From positions 30,725-94,724 of the forward strand of contig NZ_AUIE01000031.1 in assembly GCF_000423545.1 (NCBI RefSeq): DNA of 64,000 nt, given 5' to 3'. Positions 20,322 to 29,483 of the stretch are shown here, one piece after another. Below the pieces are notes generated by a model, which was given only the letters and a program-made list of their open reading frames with translations, was not told where the DNA came from and did not search any database. How positions within the stretch are numbered: position 1 is the stretch's first letter; each line of letters begins with the position of its first letter. The translations under genes were made by a program, and so were the position numbers. This stretch comes from Metapseudomonas resinovorans DSM 21078. GTDB lineage: Bacteria; Pseudomonadota; Gammaproteobacteria; Pseudomonadales; Pseudomonadaceae.

Positions 20322-20674
20322 TTGCTCGCCACTCTCTCGTGAAGTAGTGAAAAACCGTCTTCTCACGCTCTTTTGGAGACGTGAACCTCAAAAGGATCGC
20401 CTACCCCCGGGCAGGCCGCTTCCGTCTGCGCGCGCGTTACTACGCATGCGTCCCTGCAAAAAAGCGTTTGCAATTCGGGCGAAAGGATGCGGCGAACCAA
20501 CGAGTGGCAGCGCGAAAAGTGGACGGCTCTCTGTGGGGCTGTGCGGATGCCCAAGCTGGCGCGAGGTGCGGTGTTGCGAGGCCCGATCAGGAGACGACCT
20601 TATAATCGGGGGGCGATTATAACGATGAAATCGGGGGAATAGGGCGCTTGCTGTGACTTTTCTTCTTCCGCCGG
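20322..20674. other. Gene-free 353 bp: mqo leader and promoter region
   Basis: No credible gene. The part near mqo has a hairpin (CTTTTGG / CCTCAAAAG around 20368-20393). Near 20600-20622 there is an inverted repeat TTATAATCG / CGATTATAA around five G, giving a TATAAT on each strand. On the minus strand it could drive mqo with a leader of nearly 300 nt. Confidence 0.5.
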
Positions 20675-20908
20675 TCAGGCTGCCAACGCGCGGCGACGCG
20701 CAGGCTGTCCGACGACCGGTGCGACGCGGGCGCTGGCGGGGAGGGGCTGGTCGAGCCAGGCGAGGCTGGATTCGCGGACTTCCACCCAGTTGCCGGTGGC
20801 CGGGCAGTCGATTCCCTGGTGCAGGCCACGGCAGATCCCGGCGGTATCCACCAGGGCAAAGCAGCGGCGTTGCGGGCGACGGGCGAACAGGGACCAGAAG
20901 AGGATCAT
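20675..20908 (-). CDS. Small conserved Pseudomonas protein
   Basis: 77 residues from an ATG at 20908 with GGAG 8 nt upstream (MILFWSLFARRPQRRCFALVD). Cys-containing, basic at the start; the mid part (CRGLHQGIDCPATGNWVEV) looks like a small beta domain. I recall a similar small protein at this place in other pseudomonads, but its function is unknown. The frame extends upstream without a good start. Confidence 0.6.
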   Translation of the reverse strand: MILFWSLFARRPQRRCFALVDTAGICRGLHQGIDCPATGNWVEVRESSLAWLDQPLPASARVAPVVGQPARRRALAA

Positions 20909-21083
20909 CGGGACTACTCCAATCAGGGCAGCACCTTTATCCCACGCGGGCGTGACAAGGGCATGACAGGAACCGCAAGCACGGATGGCGGTCTGACATT
21001 GCACGGGAATGGCGCTCTGTCAGTACCCTGGCTGGCTGGTTATACTGCCGGCCGTTTTGCCTTCACTCCTGGAGAGATAAAGC

Positions 21084-21665
21084 ATGCTGAAACGCCCGTT
21101 GCTTGGCCTGCTGGCCGCCCTCAGCCTGACCCTGGTCGGCTGTGCCCTCAGCCCGCAGCAACTCAGCCCGCAACCAAAACTCACCGGCCCGCTGACCCCG
21201 ATGGGCCAGGGTCAGCCGGTGGTGGTGCGCGTCGCCGATGGTCGTCCGTCCCCGGTGCTTGGCACCCGTGGCGGCATCTATTCCGACACCAGCGCGATCA
21301 GCGTGCAGAGCCAGGACATCCTGCCGCGCCTGCAAGCTGAGGCCGAGGCCGCTGTGCGCCTTCTGGGCTTCACCCCGTCCCCGAACGCTTACAACGCGCC
21401 GCAGCTGACCCTTACCCTGGCCGATCTGAAGTACCAGTCGCCCAAGGAAACCTATGTCACCGAGGCCAACATCAGTGCCAGCTTCCGCGTCGATGTGCAG
21501 AACAGCACCCGTCGCTACAGCGGCAAGTACGGCGCCTCGCTGAACCAGCGCTTCGGTACCGCACCGAACCAGCAGACCAACACCAAGCTGGTGAGCGATG
21601 TGCTGAGCGACGCCCTGACCCGTGCCTTCAAGGACCCGACCATCGGTCAGGTGCTTTCGCAGTAA
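21084..21665 (+). CDS. YajG-family lipoprotein
   Basis: 193 residues. The N-terminus is a lipoprotein signal peptide with lipobox LVGC (Cys19), so it is anchored in an envelope membrane. The remainder matches the YajG pattern (VVVRVADGRPSPVLGTRGGIYSD, then LTLTLADLKYQ). The role of YajG is not established. GGAGAG precedes the start and a strong terminator follows; it is a single-gene unit. Confidence 0.88.
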   Translation: MLKRPLLGLLAALSLTLVGCALSPQQLSPQPKLTGPLTPMGQGQPVVVRVADGRPSPVLGTRGGIYSDTSAISVQSQDILPRLQAEAEAAVRLLGFTPSPNAYNAPQLTLTLADLKYQSPKETYVTEANISASFRVDVQNSTRRYSGKYGASLNQRFGTAPNQQTNTKLVSDVLSDALTRAFKDPTIGQVLSQ

Positions 21666-21683
21666 GGCAACCCTGCACGATGG

Positions 21684-21709
21684 AGCCCGGCCAAGCGCCG
21701 GGCTTTTTT
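21684..21709 (+). terminator. Terminator after the YajG-like gene
   Basis: Stem AGCCCGGC / GCCGGGCT (21684-21691 and 21697-21704) followed by six T. Confidence 0.9.
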
Positions 21710-21898
21710 CTGCGTGCAACTGCAGTGCAGCGGGTTCTTTGTGGGAGCGGTTGCAGCGGCATTCGTCGGAACGACCACGTGAGGGGGGGCTGGTTTCGGT
21801 AAACTCCGAGCCTTCCGAGAAGCCGCCTGGTTTAGGGCGGACATTTCCTTGTCTTGCAGGTTGCGTGCACGGTCGCACCGCCTGAAGCGGAGTTGAAG

Positions 21899-22183
21899 AT
21901 GTCGCTGCAGGCGCTTTGGGCCATGTTCCTGGCCCACCCCGCACAGGTTGTGAATGGCCTGGCTTTGTTCTTTGCATCTGCCGGCGCCTGGGTGTTGCTG
22001 GCTACCCGTCTGCGCGAGCAGCGTTCCATTGCCCGTCTGGCTGCCGAGAGCGATCTGGAAGAGATGGAAACCACCGACGTGCAGGATGAGTCTGCTCGGC
22101 GCCTCAATCGCTTCTTCTACAGTTTTGGCTATTTCAGTTTGGCAGTAGCCCTGGGCGTGTCTTGGGCCAGTACGCAACTCTGA
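21899..22183 (+). CDS. Small inner-membrane protein, unknown
   Basis: 94 residues from an ATG at 21899 with GGAG upstream. Two hydrophobic segments are visible: residues about 13-34 (VNGLALFFASAGAWVLLA) and about 74-92 (FYSFGYFSLAVALGVSW). The acidic, charged loop between them (LAAESDLEEMETTDVQDESA) is probably cytoplasmic. No family recognised. A terminator follows, shared with the convergent acyltransferase. Confidence 0.7.
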   Translation: MSLQALWAMFLAHPAQVVNGLALFFASAGAWVLLATRLREQRSIARLAAESDLEEMETTDVQDESARRLNRFFYSFGYFSLAVALGVSWASTQL

Positions 22184-22203
22184 GTGCACCAGCGCAAAAC
22201 AAG

Positions 22204-22229
22204 AACGGCGACCCAAGGGTCGCCGTTTT
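22204..22229. terminator. Bidirectional terminator
   Basis: Perfect 11-bp stem AACGGCGACCC / GGGTCGCCGTT with a 2-nt loop and T run, between two converging genes. Confidence 0.87.
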
Positions 22230-22245
22230 GCGTTCTGGAGCCTGG

Positions 22246-23409
22246 TTAAAGCGGTAGACCTGCCTTGATCCGGTACTGATTGCGCACCGGGGTGGCGTAC
22301 TGCTGGATCAGGTAGGGGCGTTGCTCTTCGGGGCAGGCGCCCAGGCGTTTCTGCCACTCGGCCTCGGCGCGAGCCAGTTCGTCGCCGCTGAACACTTCCG
22401 CTGCCGTCGGGACCTGCAGTTCCGGGTCGCGTTCGCCCCACAGGGCGTAAGCCAGGTAGTGCACCGGGAACAGGCGATATCCGCCGAGGATCTGTTTGTC
22501 GATTTCCTGGGCCAGTTGCTTGGCGTCTTCGCTGGCGCTGCCGATCTCGCTACCGAAGGCAATGTGCACCCGGCCCTTGTAGCCGGTGATGCCCAGGGCA
22601 ATGCTGGTGTCGTCTTCGCCCGCAGCCTTGGCGTAGCTGCCCGTGCTGGCGCGGATCTGCAGTTCACGAGCCTTGGCCTGGTCGCAGGGGTCGTACTCGT
22701 AGCTGATGGATACCGGAATCAGGTGCAGGTCACGAATCACATTCGAGAAGGGCTCGTCCTTGCGACTCATGTGGAACATCTTGAGGATCGCCGAATCGGT
22801 GCGGTCATCACCGTCCTTGGCGCGACCCTCGGCCTGGGCGATCCAGATCGACTGTCCATCCTGGCGGATCGAGTGATTGATGTAGGCCGACAGCAGTTGG
22901 AAGGCTGCCAGCTTCTCGCGGCGTCCAGCCAGGTTGCGGTGCACGATGAAGCTCTTGTTCAGGCGCATCAGGTCGCTGACGTAGGGCTTCTGCAGCAGGT
23001 TGTCGCCGATGGCGATGCGGGGCGTCGGAAGGCCTGCGTGGTACACGGCGTAGTTGACGAAGGCCGGGTCCATGACGATGTCGCGGTGGTTGGCCAGGAA
23101 CAGGTAGGCGGTGCCTGGCTTCAGGCGTTCCACGCCCGAGTAGGTCACGCCGTCGGTGGCGCGCTCGATGGTGTTATCCACATAGGGCTCGATGCGGTCC
23201 TGCAACGCGGCCACCGAATCGATGCTGGCGAACTCCCGACGTAGCCGATGAGCTATAACAGGCTTGAGGAGCCAGCCCAGCGGTCCCGCCAGTTTCGGGA
23301 AACGATAGCGGGTGAGGGTGCCGAGGAAGGCGTCATCGGCGAACAGGCGCGAGAGCACTGCCGGTACCTCGGCATCGTCATAGGGTCGGATGGCTTCAAA
23401 TTCGCCCAT
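22246..23409 (-). CDS. Glycerolipid acyltransferase (PlsC-related), variant HX5D motif
   Basis: 387 residues. The acyltransferase block reads LFLANHRDIVMDPAF near residues 105-119: a His followed by five residues and then Asp, rather than the usual HX4D. A later glycine/arginine block is WIAQAEGRAKDGDD, matching the EGxR motif. No strong membrane segment is seen, so it may be peripheral. It probably transfers acyl chains to a lipid, substrate unknown. The start at 23409 is about 100 nt from the next gene, transcribed divergently. Confidence 0.78.
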   Translation of the reverse strand: MGEFEAIRPYDDAEVPAVLSRLFADDAFLGTLTRYRFPKLAGPLGWLLKPVIAHRLRREFASIDSVAALQDRIEPYVDNTIERATDGVTYSGVERLKPGTAYLFLANHRDIVMDPAFVNYAVYHAGLPTPRIAIGDNLLQKPYVSDLMRLNKSFIVHRNLAGRREKLAAFQLLSAYINHSIRQDGQSIWIAQAEGRAKDGDDRTDSAILKMFHMSRKDEPFSNVIRDLHLIPVSISYEYDPCDQAKARELQIRASTGSYAKAAGEDDTSIALGITGYKGRVHIAFGSEIGSASEDAKQLAQEIDKQILGGYRLFPVHYLAYALWGERDPELQVPTAAEVFSGDELARAEAEWQKRLGACPEEQRPYLIQQYATPVRNQYRIKAGLPL

Positions 23410-23514
23410 TGGTCACTCTTGTTCTGGAATTGGCTGGGTAAAGGGGGGGAGGCCCGGGTGTTCGGGGCGTCAAATAGACCGGCGATTATACAGGCAAGTC
23501 ACACGGGAGGCGGG

Positions 23515-23697
23515 ATGCTGGAAACAGAGGACTACCAATGCCCTTACTGCGGCGAGCCAGCCGAAGCTGTGCTCGATCTCTCGGGTGGCGACCAGCAATA
23601 CATCGAAGATTGTCCGGTGTGCTGCCGGCCCATCCTGTTCCTGCTCTGGACCGACGGCCAGGACTGGAGCCTGGAGGTTCGCCGGGAGGATGACTGA
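23515..23697 (+). CDS. CPXCG-motif cysteine-rich protein
   Basis: 60 residues from an ATG at 23515 behind GGGAGGCGGG. It contains CPYCG (residues 9-13) and CPVCC (33-37), a rubredoxin-like zinc ribbon. Function unknown. The stop overlaps the next start as TGATG, so it is coupled to the DUF2007 gene. An upstream in-frame extension is possible but overlaps the divergent acyltransferase promoter. Confidence 0.85.
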   Translation: MLETEDYQCPYCGEPAEAVLDLSGGDQQYIEDCPVCCRPILFLLWTDGQDWSLEVRREDD

Positions 23698-23957
23698 TGC
23701 GGCGCATCTATGAGCCCAGGGACCTGATCGAAGCCGAACTGCTGCTGGGCATGCTCTCCAGTGAGGGCGTGGAGGCCCACCTGGCCGGTAGCCATCTGCT
23801 GGGGGGCATCGGGGAACTACCGATGTTCGGCTTGCTCGGCCTGCTGGTCGAGGACGACGACGCCGAACGCGCCAGCGGGTTGATCGCCGCGTACAATGCC
23901 GCGCAACCCCTGCCGGGCGAAGAGCCTGACAGCTATCCCGGCACGCTGCTCTGCTGA
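23697..23957 (+). CDS. DUF2007 family protein (putative signal transducer)
   Basis: 86 residues, one DUF2007 domain (IYEPRDLIEAELLLGMLSSEGVEAHL ... VEDDDAERASGLI), which folds like PII/GlnB relatives. It overlaps the CPXCG gene by one base (TGATG) and is followed 24 nt later by the SRAP-like gene, so the three are probably one transcript. Function unknown. Confidence 0.88.
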   Translation: MRRIYEPRDLIEAELLLGMLSSEGVEAHLAGSHLLGGIGELPMFGLLGLLVEDDDAERASGLIAAYNAAQPLPGEEPDSYPGTLLC

Positions 23958-23981
23958 TCCCCGACCTGAACAGGCTGCCCC

Positions 23982-24596
23982 ATGTCTGGACGTTTCGCCC
24001 TGTTTCGCTGGACGCCTGCACTGGCGGCCCTTCCTGGTTTCCCCGCCGACCATCAACCGCACTGGAACCTGGCCCCCGGTGGCCGGGTATTGATGCTGCG
24101 TGAACTGGGTGACCAACGCCGCGCCGACATGGCCCGCTGGGGGTTGACTCCGGCCTGGCTCACCGACCTGTCGAAGACCCCCGCCCACGCCCGTGTCGAA
24201 ACCCTGGCCGACCAGCCGATGTTCCGCGAAGCCTTCCGTTCGCGGCGCTGCCTGATCCTGGCCAACGGATTCTACGAGTGGCGCGGTGTGCGCAAGCGGC
24301 CCTACTGGGTCAGCGCCGAAGGCGGAATCATGTACTTCGCCGCGCTGTGGGAGGCCTATCCGGTCGGTGGCATGGAATACCTCAGCCTGGCGATGGTCAC
24401 CCAGCCCGTGGCCGACCTGCGTCGCCCGCTGGTGCTGGACGAGGAAGGCCAGCGGCTCTGGCTGGCCGCTGATTCGACGCCAATGCAGTTGCTCGAACTG
24501 CTGGCCAGGCCGGGGCCGCAGTTGCGCGAACGCCCCCTGGCGAACCTGGTGAATGACCCGAAGCTGGACGGGCCGGAGTGCCTGACGCCGGCTTGA
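23982..24596 (+). CDS. Degenerate SRAP-domain protein (YedK/HMCES-like)
   Basis: 204 residues of the SOS-response-associated peptidase family. The start reads MSGRFALFRW: the catalytic Cys2 that forms the crosslink to abasic DNA is Ser2 (codon TCT). The Asn of the NARxE motif is His69 (AHARVET), and the His of the IHxRMP segment is absent (VADLRRPLVL). The Glu in GFYEW (Glu99) is kept. Catalytic self-processing at residue 2 and abasic-site crosslinking are therefore unlikely. It is probably a DNA-binding paralogue; a canonical copy may be elsewhere. Last gene of the CPXCG-DUF2007-SRAP cluster. Confidence 0.85.
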   Translation: MSGRFALFRWTPALAALPGFPADHQPHWNLAPGGRVLMLRELGDQRRADMARWGLTPAWLTDLSKTPAHARVETLADQPMFREAFRSRRCLILANGFYEWRGVRKRPYWVSAEGGIMYFAALWEAYPVGGMEYLSLAMVTQPVADLRRPLVLDEEGQRLWLAADSTPMQLLELLARPGPQLRERPLANLVNDPKLDGPECLTPA

Positions 24597-24614
24597 GGCG
24601 CCCTTTTCCTACGA

Positions 24615-24641
24615 AAAAGCCCCTCTTCGAGAGGGGCTTTT
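24615..24641. terminator. Bidirectional terminator between SRAP-like gene and chemoreceptor
   Basis: Stem AAAAGCCCCTC / GAGGGGCTTTT, with the two stops facing each other on either side. Confidence 0.88.
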
Positions 24642-24645
24642 GGTT

Positions 24646-26784
24646 TTACACCCTGAACTGATTGATCAGCCGCCTTTGCTGCTCGGCCAGCTTGGTCAGT
24701 TCGGCGCTGGCCTGGGAGGCTTCGTCGGCACCGCCGGCGACCTCGTTGGCCACCTGGCCGATGTTGATCACGTTGCGGTTGATGTCTTCGGCCACTGCGC
24801 TCTGTTCCTCGGCCGCGCTGGCGATCTGGGTGTTCATGTCGTTGATCACCGATACCGCCTGGGTGATCGACTCCAGCGCATGGGCGGCCTCGTTGGCGTG
24901 CTGCACGCTGGTGTCGGTCTTCTCCTGGCTGTCCTGCATCACCTTCACCACTTCACGGGTGCCGTGCTGCAGTTGCTGGATCATCGTCTGGATTTCTTCG
25001 GTGGCCTGCTGGGTCTTTTGCGCCAGGTTGCGCACCTCGTCGGCAACCACAGCGAAGCCGCGGCCCTGCTCACCCGCACGCGCTGCCTCGATGGCCGCGT
25101 TCAGCGCCAGCAGGTTGGTCTGCTCGGCGATGCCACGGATGGCCACCAGGATGGCGTTGATGTTCTCGCTGTCCTTGGCCAGGTTCTGCACCACGCCCAC
25201 GGCGCGGCCGATCTCGGTGGCCAGGGCGGAGATGGCTTCGGCGGTGCTGTGGACGATGCGCTTGCCGTGGTTGGCTGCCTGGTCGGCATGGCTGGCCGCT
25301 TCCGCCGCGTGGGTTGCATTGCGCGCCACGTCCTGGGCGGTGGCGGTCATCTCATGGACGGCGGTGGCCACCAGCTCGATCTCCGCCAGTTGCTTCTGCA
25401 CGCCCTGGTTGGTGCGGATGGCGATGTCGGCGGTGTGCTCGGACGAATCGCTGACCTTCTGCACCGAGGTCACCACCTGGCTGATCATCGATTGCAGCTT
25501 GCCGAGGAAGGTGTTGAAACCGCCCGCGATGGCGCCCATTTCATCGGCCCGGTTGTTGTGCAGGCGTTGGGTCAGGTCGCCGTCGCCCTTGGCGATATCG
25601 TCGAGCATGCCGACCATCTGGCGTAGCGGACGGGCGATGCCGTAGCCGACGAACCAGATCACCAGCAGGCCGAGACCGGCGATGAGCAGCCCCACCAGGG
25701 TCATGCCGAAGATATCGGCGTCGCGCTGGGCGGCGAGGTCGCCCTGCAACTGGGACAGTTCCTTCATCACTGCCTGCACCGGCAGTTGGATCAGCAGCAC
25801 CCAGCGGGCGTCGGTGTCGCCGATGCCGAACGGCACCATCAGTTCGATGCGCTGGCTGGCCTGGTCGATGCGGTAGGACGGCTGATTGCCGGAGAACCCG
25901 CGCAGGCTGTCCATGGTGCTGGTGTCGAACACCTTGGCGGCTTCTTCACCCAGTTTGGCGCTGTCCCTGGAGTAGGCCACCAGGCGGTTGTTGCTGGCGA
26001 TCAGGGCCATGTCGCCGGCACCGTCGTAAAGCTGCTGGTCGGCCTTGGTCAGCAGGTCCTGGATGAAATTCAGGGAGAAGTCGGCGCCACTGATGCCGCG
26101 GAATTCGCCCTTGATCATGATCGGCGCGGTAAAGGACGAAAGGATCATGATCTTGCCGCCCACGTCATAGGGTGCGGGGTCGATGGCGCAGGGTTTCTTG
26201 CGTTCTTTCGGGCAGAGGTAGTACTCGCCTTCGCGGACGCCCGTGTTGAGCATCTTCTCGCTTTCCATGAAACCAATGGCGTCCTGGCCCAGGCTGCCGT
26301 CTGCGTTGCGGAACCACCAAGGCAGGAAGCGGCCGGTACCGTCGTAGCCGTTGCCTTTCTGTCCCGCGTAGTTGGCATCGGCGCCGTCGATGGCATTAGG
26401 CTCCCAGCCGATGTAGCTACCGTTCAGCTTGGGATTGCGCTCCGTGGTCTGGCGCACCAGATTGTTGAGCTGCTCGCGGCTGATGCTCAGCTTTGGATTG
26501 CCGGCCTCATCGGTTTCCCCCAGCAGGCTGTTGAGGTTGGCCATGTTCTTGGCGATGCCCAGCGGCAATTCCAGCTCGCGCTGGATCTGGCTGACCTGGG
26601 AACTGGCAAGGGCCACCAGCCGCTCGTTGATGACCTGCTCGAGCAGCGCCTGGGTTCGTTGCTGCACCAGTTCCTGGGTTTTCGCACCGGAAAACAGGGC
26701 GTAGAGCACCAGGGCGGCAACCACCGCCAGCACGCTGGCTCCTGCCAAGGCTGCGATGGAGAATTGAATGGACCTGAACTTCAT
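24646..26784 (-). CDS. Methyl-accepting chemotaxis protein, dCache_1 type (PctD-like)
   Basis: 712-residue membrane chemoreceptor. TM1 is near residues 8-30; the large periplasmic part (about 40-345) is dCache-like, with [20 protein letters not shown] and [15 protein letters not shown]2 is followed by HAMP (about 380-435), and the signalling hairpin carries [19 protein letters not shown] with [15 protein letters not shown] recall that the gene at this place in P. aeruginosa, next to a peptidase gene, is PctD (PA4633), a choline/acetylcholine sensor, so such a ligand is plausible but unproven. I chose the ATG at 26784; upstream residues do not fit a membrane start. Confidence 0.9.
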   Translation of the reverse strand: MKFRSIQFSIAALAGASVLAVVAALVLYALFSGAKTQELVQQRTQALLEQVINERLVALASSQVSQIQRELELPLGIAKNMANLNSLLGETDEAGNPKLSISREQLNNLVRQTTERNPKLNGSYIGWEPNAIDGADANYAGQKGNGYDGTGRFLPWWFRNADGSLGQDAIGFMESEKMLNTGVREGEYYLCPKERKKPCAIDPAPYDVGGKIMILSSFTAPIMIKGEFRGISGADFSLNFIQDLLTKADQQLYDGAGDMALIASNNRLVAYSRDSAKLGEEAAKVFDTSTMDSLRGFSGNQPSYRIDQASQRIELMVPFGIGDTDARWVLLIQLPVQAVMKELSQLQGDLAAQRDADIFGMTLVGLLIAGLGLLVIWFVGYGIARPLRQMVGMLDDIAKGDGDLTQRLHNNRADEMGAIAGGFNTFLGKLQSMISQVVTSVQKVSDSSEHTADIAIRTNQGVQKQLAEIELVATAVHEMTATAQDVARNATHAAEAASHADQAANHGKRIVHSTAEAISALATEIGRAVGVVQNLAKDSENINAILVAIRGIAEQTNLLALNAAIEAARAGEQGRGFAVVADEVRNLAQKTQQATEEIQTMIQQLQHGTREVVKVMQDSQEKTDTSVQHANEAAHALESITQAVSVINDMNTQIASAAEEQSAVAEDINRNVINIGQVANEVAGGADEASQASAELTKLAEQQRRLINQFRV

Positions 26785-26959
26785 GGGGGCTCCGGGGAAA
26801 AAGGACTTCACCTTGCATCTGTATATCGGCAGCACTGTGAAATTTCCTAAATCGCCCATGCAGATAAAAGCGTCGCCGGCTTGTCTACATGCGACGCGGT
26901 TGCCGGGTTATCTGGCCGGCCGTAGCATTACCGACCTCGCAAAGAGATGGAGAGCCATC

Positions 26960-27778
26960 ATGGCCAAGCTGTTTTACCTGTCCGGGCTGACCGCGGCCCT
27001 GCTCCTGGCAGGATGCCAGGCCGTCAACACCACCAGCGGCGGGGCAGTGGGCGTCGAGCGCAAGCAGTACATGCTCAGCACGCTGTCGAGTGCCGAGCTC
27101 AATCAGATGTACGCCAAGTCCTACCAGCAGACCCTGAGCGAGGCCTCGCAAAAGGGCGTGCTGGACAAGAACAGCACCGATGCCCGTCGTGTCGACGCGA
27201 TTGCCAAGCGCCTGATCGCCCAGACGTCCGCGTTCCGTCCGGATGCCGCGCAATGGGCGTGGGAAGCCAACGTGATCGACAGCGACGAGCTCAACGCCAA
27301 CTGCGGTCCGGGTGGCAAGATCATCGTCTACAGCGGCTTGATCGATAAGCTCAAACTCACCGATGACGAACTGGCGGCGGTGATGGGCCACGAGATCGCC
27401 CACGCCCTGCGCGAACACAGCCGTGAAGCCATGACCAAGGCCTATGGCGTGCAAATGGCCAACCAGATTGGTTCGGTGCTGGGCGTCGGTCAGGCCGGCC
27501 TGGGCATGGCCAATGCAGGTGTCGACTACCTGATGACCCTGCCCAACAGTCGGTCCAACGAGAACGAGGCGGACTTGATCGGCCTGGAACTCGCCGCCCG
27601 TGCCGGTTACGACCCGAACGCCGCGATCACCCTCTGGCAGAAGATGGAGCAGGCCGGTGGTGGTGCGCCGCCGGAGTTCATGAGCACGCACCCGTCCTCC
27701 AGCTCGCGGATGTCGTCGCTGAAGGCGGCCATTCCGAAAGTGATGCCGCTGTACCAGCAGGCCAAGGGGCAACGCTGA
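26960..27778 (+). CDS. M48-family metalloprotease lipoprotein
   Basis: 272 residues. Lipobox LLAGC (Cys17), so it is lipid-anchored. The zinc protease motif HEIAHALREH lies near residues 148-157, with the third ligand Glu in NENEADLIGLE further on. It resembles the LoiP/YggG type of envelope quality-control proteases. The ATG at 26960 is chosen because GGAGAG precedes it; a longer frame reaches back into the divergent chemoreceptor promoter. Confidence 0.9.
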   Translation: MAKLFYLSGLTAALLLAGCQAVNTTSGGAVGVERKQYMLSTLSSAELNQMYAKSYQQTLSEASQKGVLDKNSTDARRVDAIAKRLIAQTSAFRPDAAQWAWEANVIDSDELNANCGPGGKIIVYSGLIDKLKLTDDELAAVMGHEIAHALREHSREAMTKAYGVQMANQIGSVLGVGQAGLGMANAGVDYLMTLPNSRSNENEADLIGLELAARAGYDPNAAITLWQKMEQAGGGAPPEFMSTHPSSSSRMSSLKAAIPKVMPLYQQAKGQR

Positions 27779-27891
27779 GGAGGGCAAGGTGCCGGCCCAG
27801 CGGCTGGCATCCCGGCAACCCGCGTTCTAGACTGCTTGCCGCCACTTCGGACTCTCCGGGGTGGCGAATCTCCAACGGATGAGGAGCTGCA

Positions 27892-28875
27892 GTGAAAATC
27901 GCCGTACTTGGAGCAACCGGCTTGCTCGGCCATCACACGGCTCGGGCGGTGAAAGCCGCGGGGCACCAGCTGGTGCTGATACATCGGCCGTCGTCACGGA
28001 TCGAGCGGCTGGCCTACCTGGAGCCCGAGTGCCGGTCCGCCGAACTGCTCGATCATGCCGGTCTCACTCGCACGCTCAGTGGCCTCGACGGTGTGATCTT
28101 CTGCGCCGCAGGCTACCCGAAGCGGCCGCGCCGCTGGCAGGAAGAGGTTGCCAGCGCCCTCGACGAGACCAACCACTTCTACGCCGCCTGCCTCGCTGCC
28201 CACGTGCCGCGCATTCTCTATACCGGCGCTGCCATTGCCCTGCCTCGCCATCCCGAAGGCCTGCCCGGTCACGAGGGGTTGTTCTATGAAGGCATGCCGC
28301 GCTGGAAGAACGCTTATCTGCTGAGCAAGTGGGCGCTGGATGAACAGGCCCGTGAACAGGCCCGTAGCGGCCTGCCGGTGATCATCGGAATTCCTGGTAT
28401 GTGCCTCGGCGAGTTCGATGCCGTCCCCAGTACCGGGCGCCTCATCACCGCCATGGCCCAAGGTTGGATGACCCACTATGTACCCGGCCGGCGCAACGTG
28501 GTGGATGCCGCCGATGCTGGGCGCGGCCTGTTGCTGGCGCTGGAGAAGGGGCGGGTGGGCGAGCGTTACCTGCTGGCCGGACAGAACATCGAGATGGCCG
28601 AACTGACTGAGCGTATCGCCAACCTGCTTGGCGTGCAGCCGCCGCAACCGATGCCGCTGGCGTTGGCCAAGGGCATGGCGGCGCTCGGCAGGATGCGTTA
28701 CCGGCTCTCAGGCGAGTTGCCGAAGCTGGATGATACGGCCATCGCGGTGATGGCCGGCGGGCAGTTCCTGGATGGCAGCAAGGCCCAGCACGAACTGGGC
28801 TTCGTTGCCGAGACGCCGCTGGAGGTCACCCTGGAACGCACCATTGGCTGGTTCCGGGCCAACGGCTATCTGTGA
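27892..28875 (+). CDS. NAD(P)-dependent epimerase/dehydratase (SDR)
   Basis: 327 residues with the Rossmann motif VLGATGLLGHHTARAV at the start. The extended short-chain dehydrogenase fold is plausible: YLLSKWALDE holds the YxxxK catalytic pair near residue 143. Substrate unknown, possibly a sugar or isoprenoid. It starts with GTG behind a good GAGGAG. It converges on the SnoaL-like gene with stops touching. Confidence 0.85.
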   Translation: MKIAVLGATGLLGHHTARAVKAAGHQLVLIHRPSSRIERLAYLEPECRSAELLDHAGLTRTLSGLDGVIFCAAGYPKRPRRWQEEVASALDETNHFYAACLAAHVPRILYTGAAIALPRHPEGLPGHEGLFYEGMPRWKNAYLLSKWALDEQAREQARSGLPVIIGIPGMCLGEFDAVPSTGRLITAMAQGWMTHYVPGRRNVVDAADAGRGLLLALEKGRVGERYLLAGQNIEMAELTERIANLLGVQPPQPMPLALAKGMAALGRMRYRLSGELPKLDDTAIAVMAGGQFLDGSKAQHELGFVAETPLEVTLERTIGWFRANGYL

Positions 28876-29319
28876 TCAGGGCAGGGCTTTCTCGGCCAGG
28901 GGCTGGGTCGAGAGGCCGAGCTGGGCGCGGAAGCTTTCCATGTCGAACATGGTGCAGATCTCCTGTACCTCACCCAGGCTATTGAGGGTCCAGAAGGCCA
29001 TGGCCGAGATGCTGAGAATCCTGTCGCTGGGTGGATAGCCCAGGGCAGGCTTCTGGATGCTGCCGATCAGGGTGCACCAGGTCACCACCTTGTTGCCTTC
29101 GGCTATGCATTCCTCCACCACCACTTCCAGGTCGGGCATGGCATCGCGGATGTTCGCCACCATCTGGCTGTAGGCGGCGCTGTTGAGGGGCCGGCCAATG
29201 AAGGAGCTCTTGTAGAGAAAGTCCTTGCTCTGCAACTGCTCGGCCAGGGCCAGGCGGCCTTTGTTCCACGACAGCTCGATGTGCTGGCGAACCAGCCTTT
29301 TCATATCGTCCAGTGACAC
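28876..29319 (-). CDS. SnoaL-like / NTF2-fold protein
   Basis: 147 residues of the SnoaL/NTF2-like fold (HIELSWNKGRLALAEQLQSKDFLY, then a C-terminal core with MAFWTLNSLGEVQEICTMFD). Members are polyketide cyclases, isomerases or scaffold proteins; substrate unknown. The last stop sits next to the epimerase stop. Confidence 0.75.
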   Translation of the reverse strand: MSLDDMKRLVRQHIELSWNKGRLALAEQLQSKDFLYKSSFIGRPLNSAAYSQMVANIRDAMPDLEVVVEECIAEGNKVVTWCTLIGSIQKPALGYPPSDRILSISAMAFWTLNSLGEVQEICTMFDMESFRAQLGLSTQPLAEKALP

Positions 29320-29409
29320 GATGCGCTCCCCTGCGCCTTGATCCAGCGCGTCACTTTACCAGTACGCTCGTTCCAGCCATTGGCCGAAACGCCGCCGGTT
29401 GGAGGCAAC

Positions 29410-29466
29410 TTCGTAGGATGTGGCCGGCGGCGCTCCGCTTGAGCGTCGCTCAACCTATCCTACGAA
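29410..29466. repeat. REP-like inverted repeat
   Basis: TTCGTAGGAT (29410-29419) and ATCCTACGAA (29457-29466) enclose a GC-rich segment with GAGCG / CGCTC, in the manner of the interspersed 'CGTAGGAT' repeats of pseudomonads. Between the SnoaL-like and GDT1 genes. Confidence 0.55.
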
Positions 29467-29483
29467 AGGCTGTGCGGGGCCGG

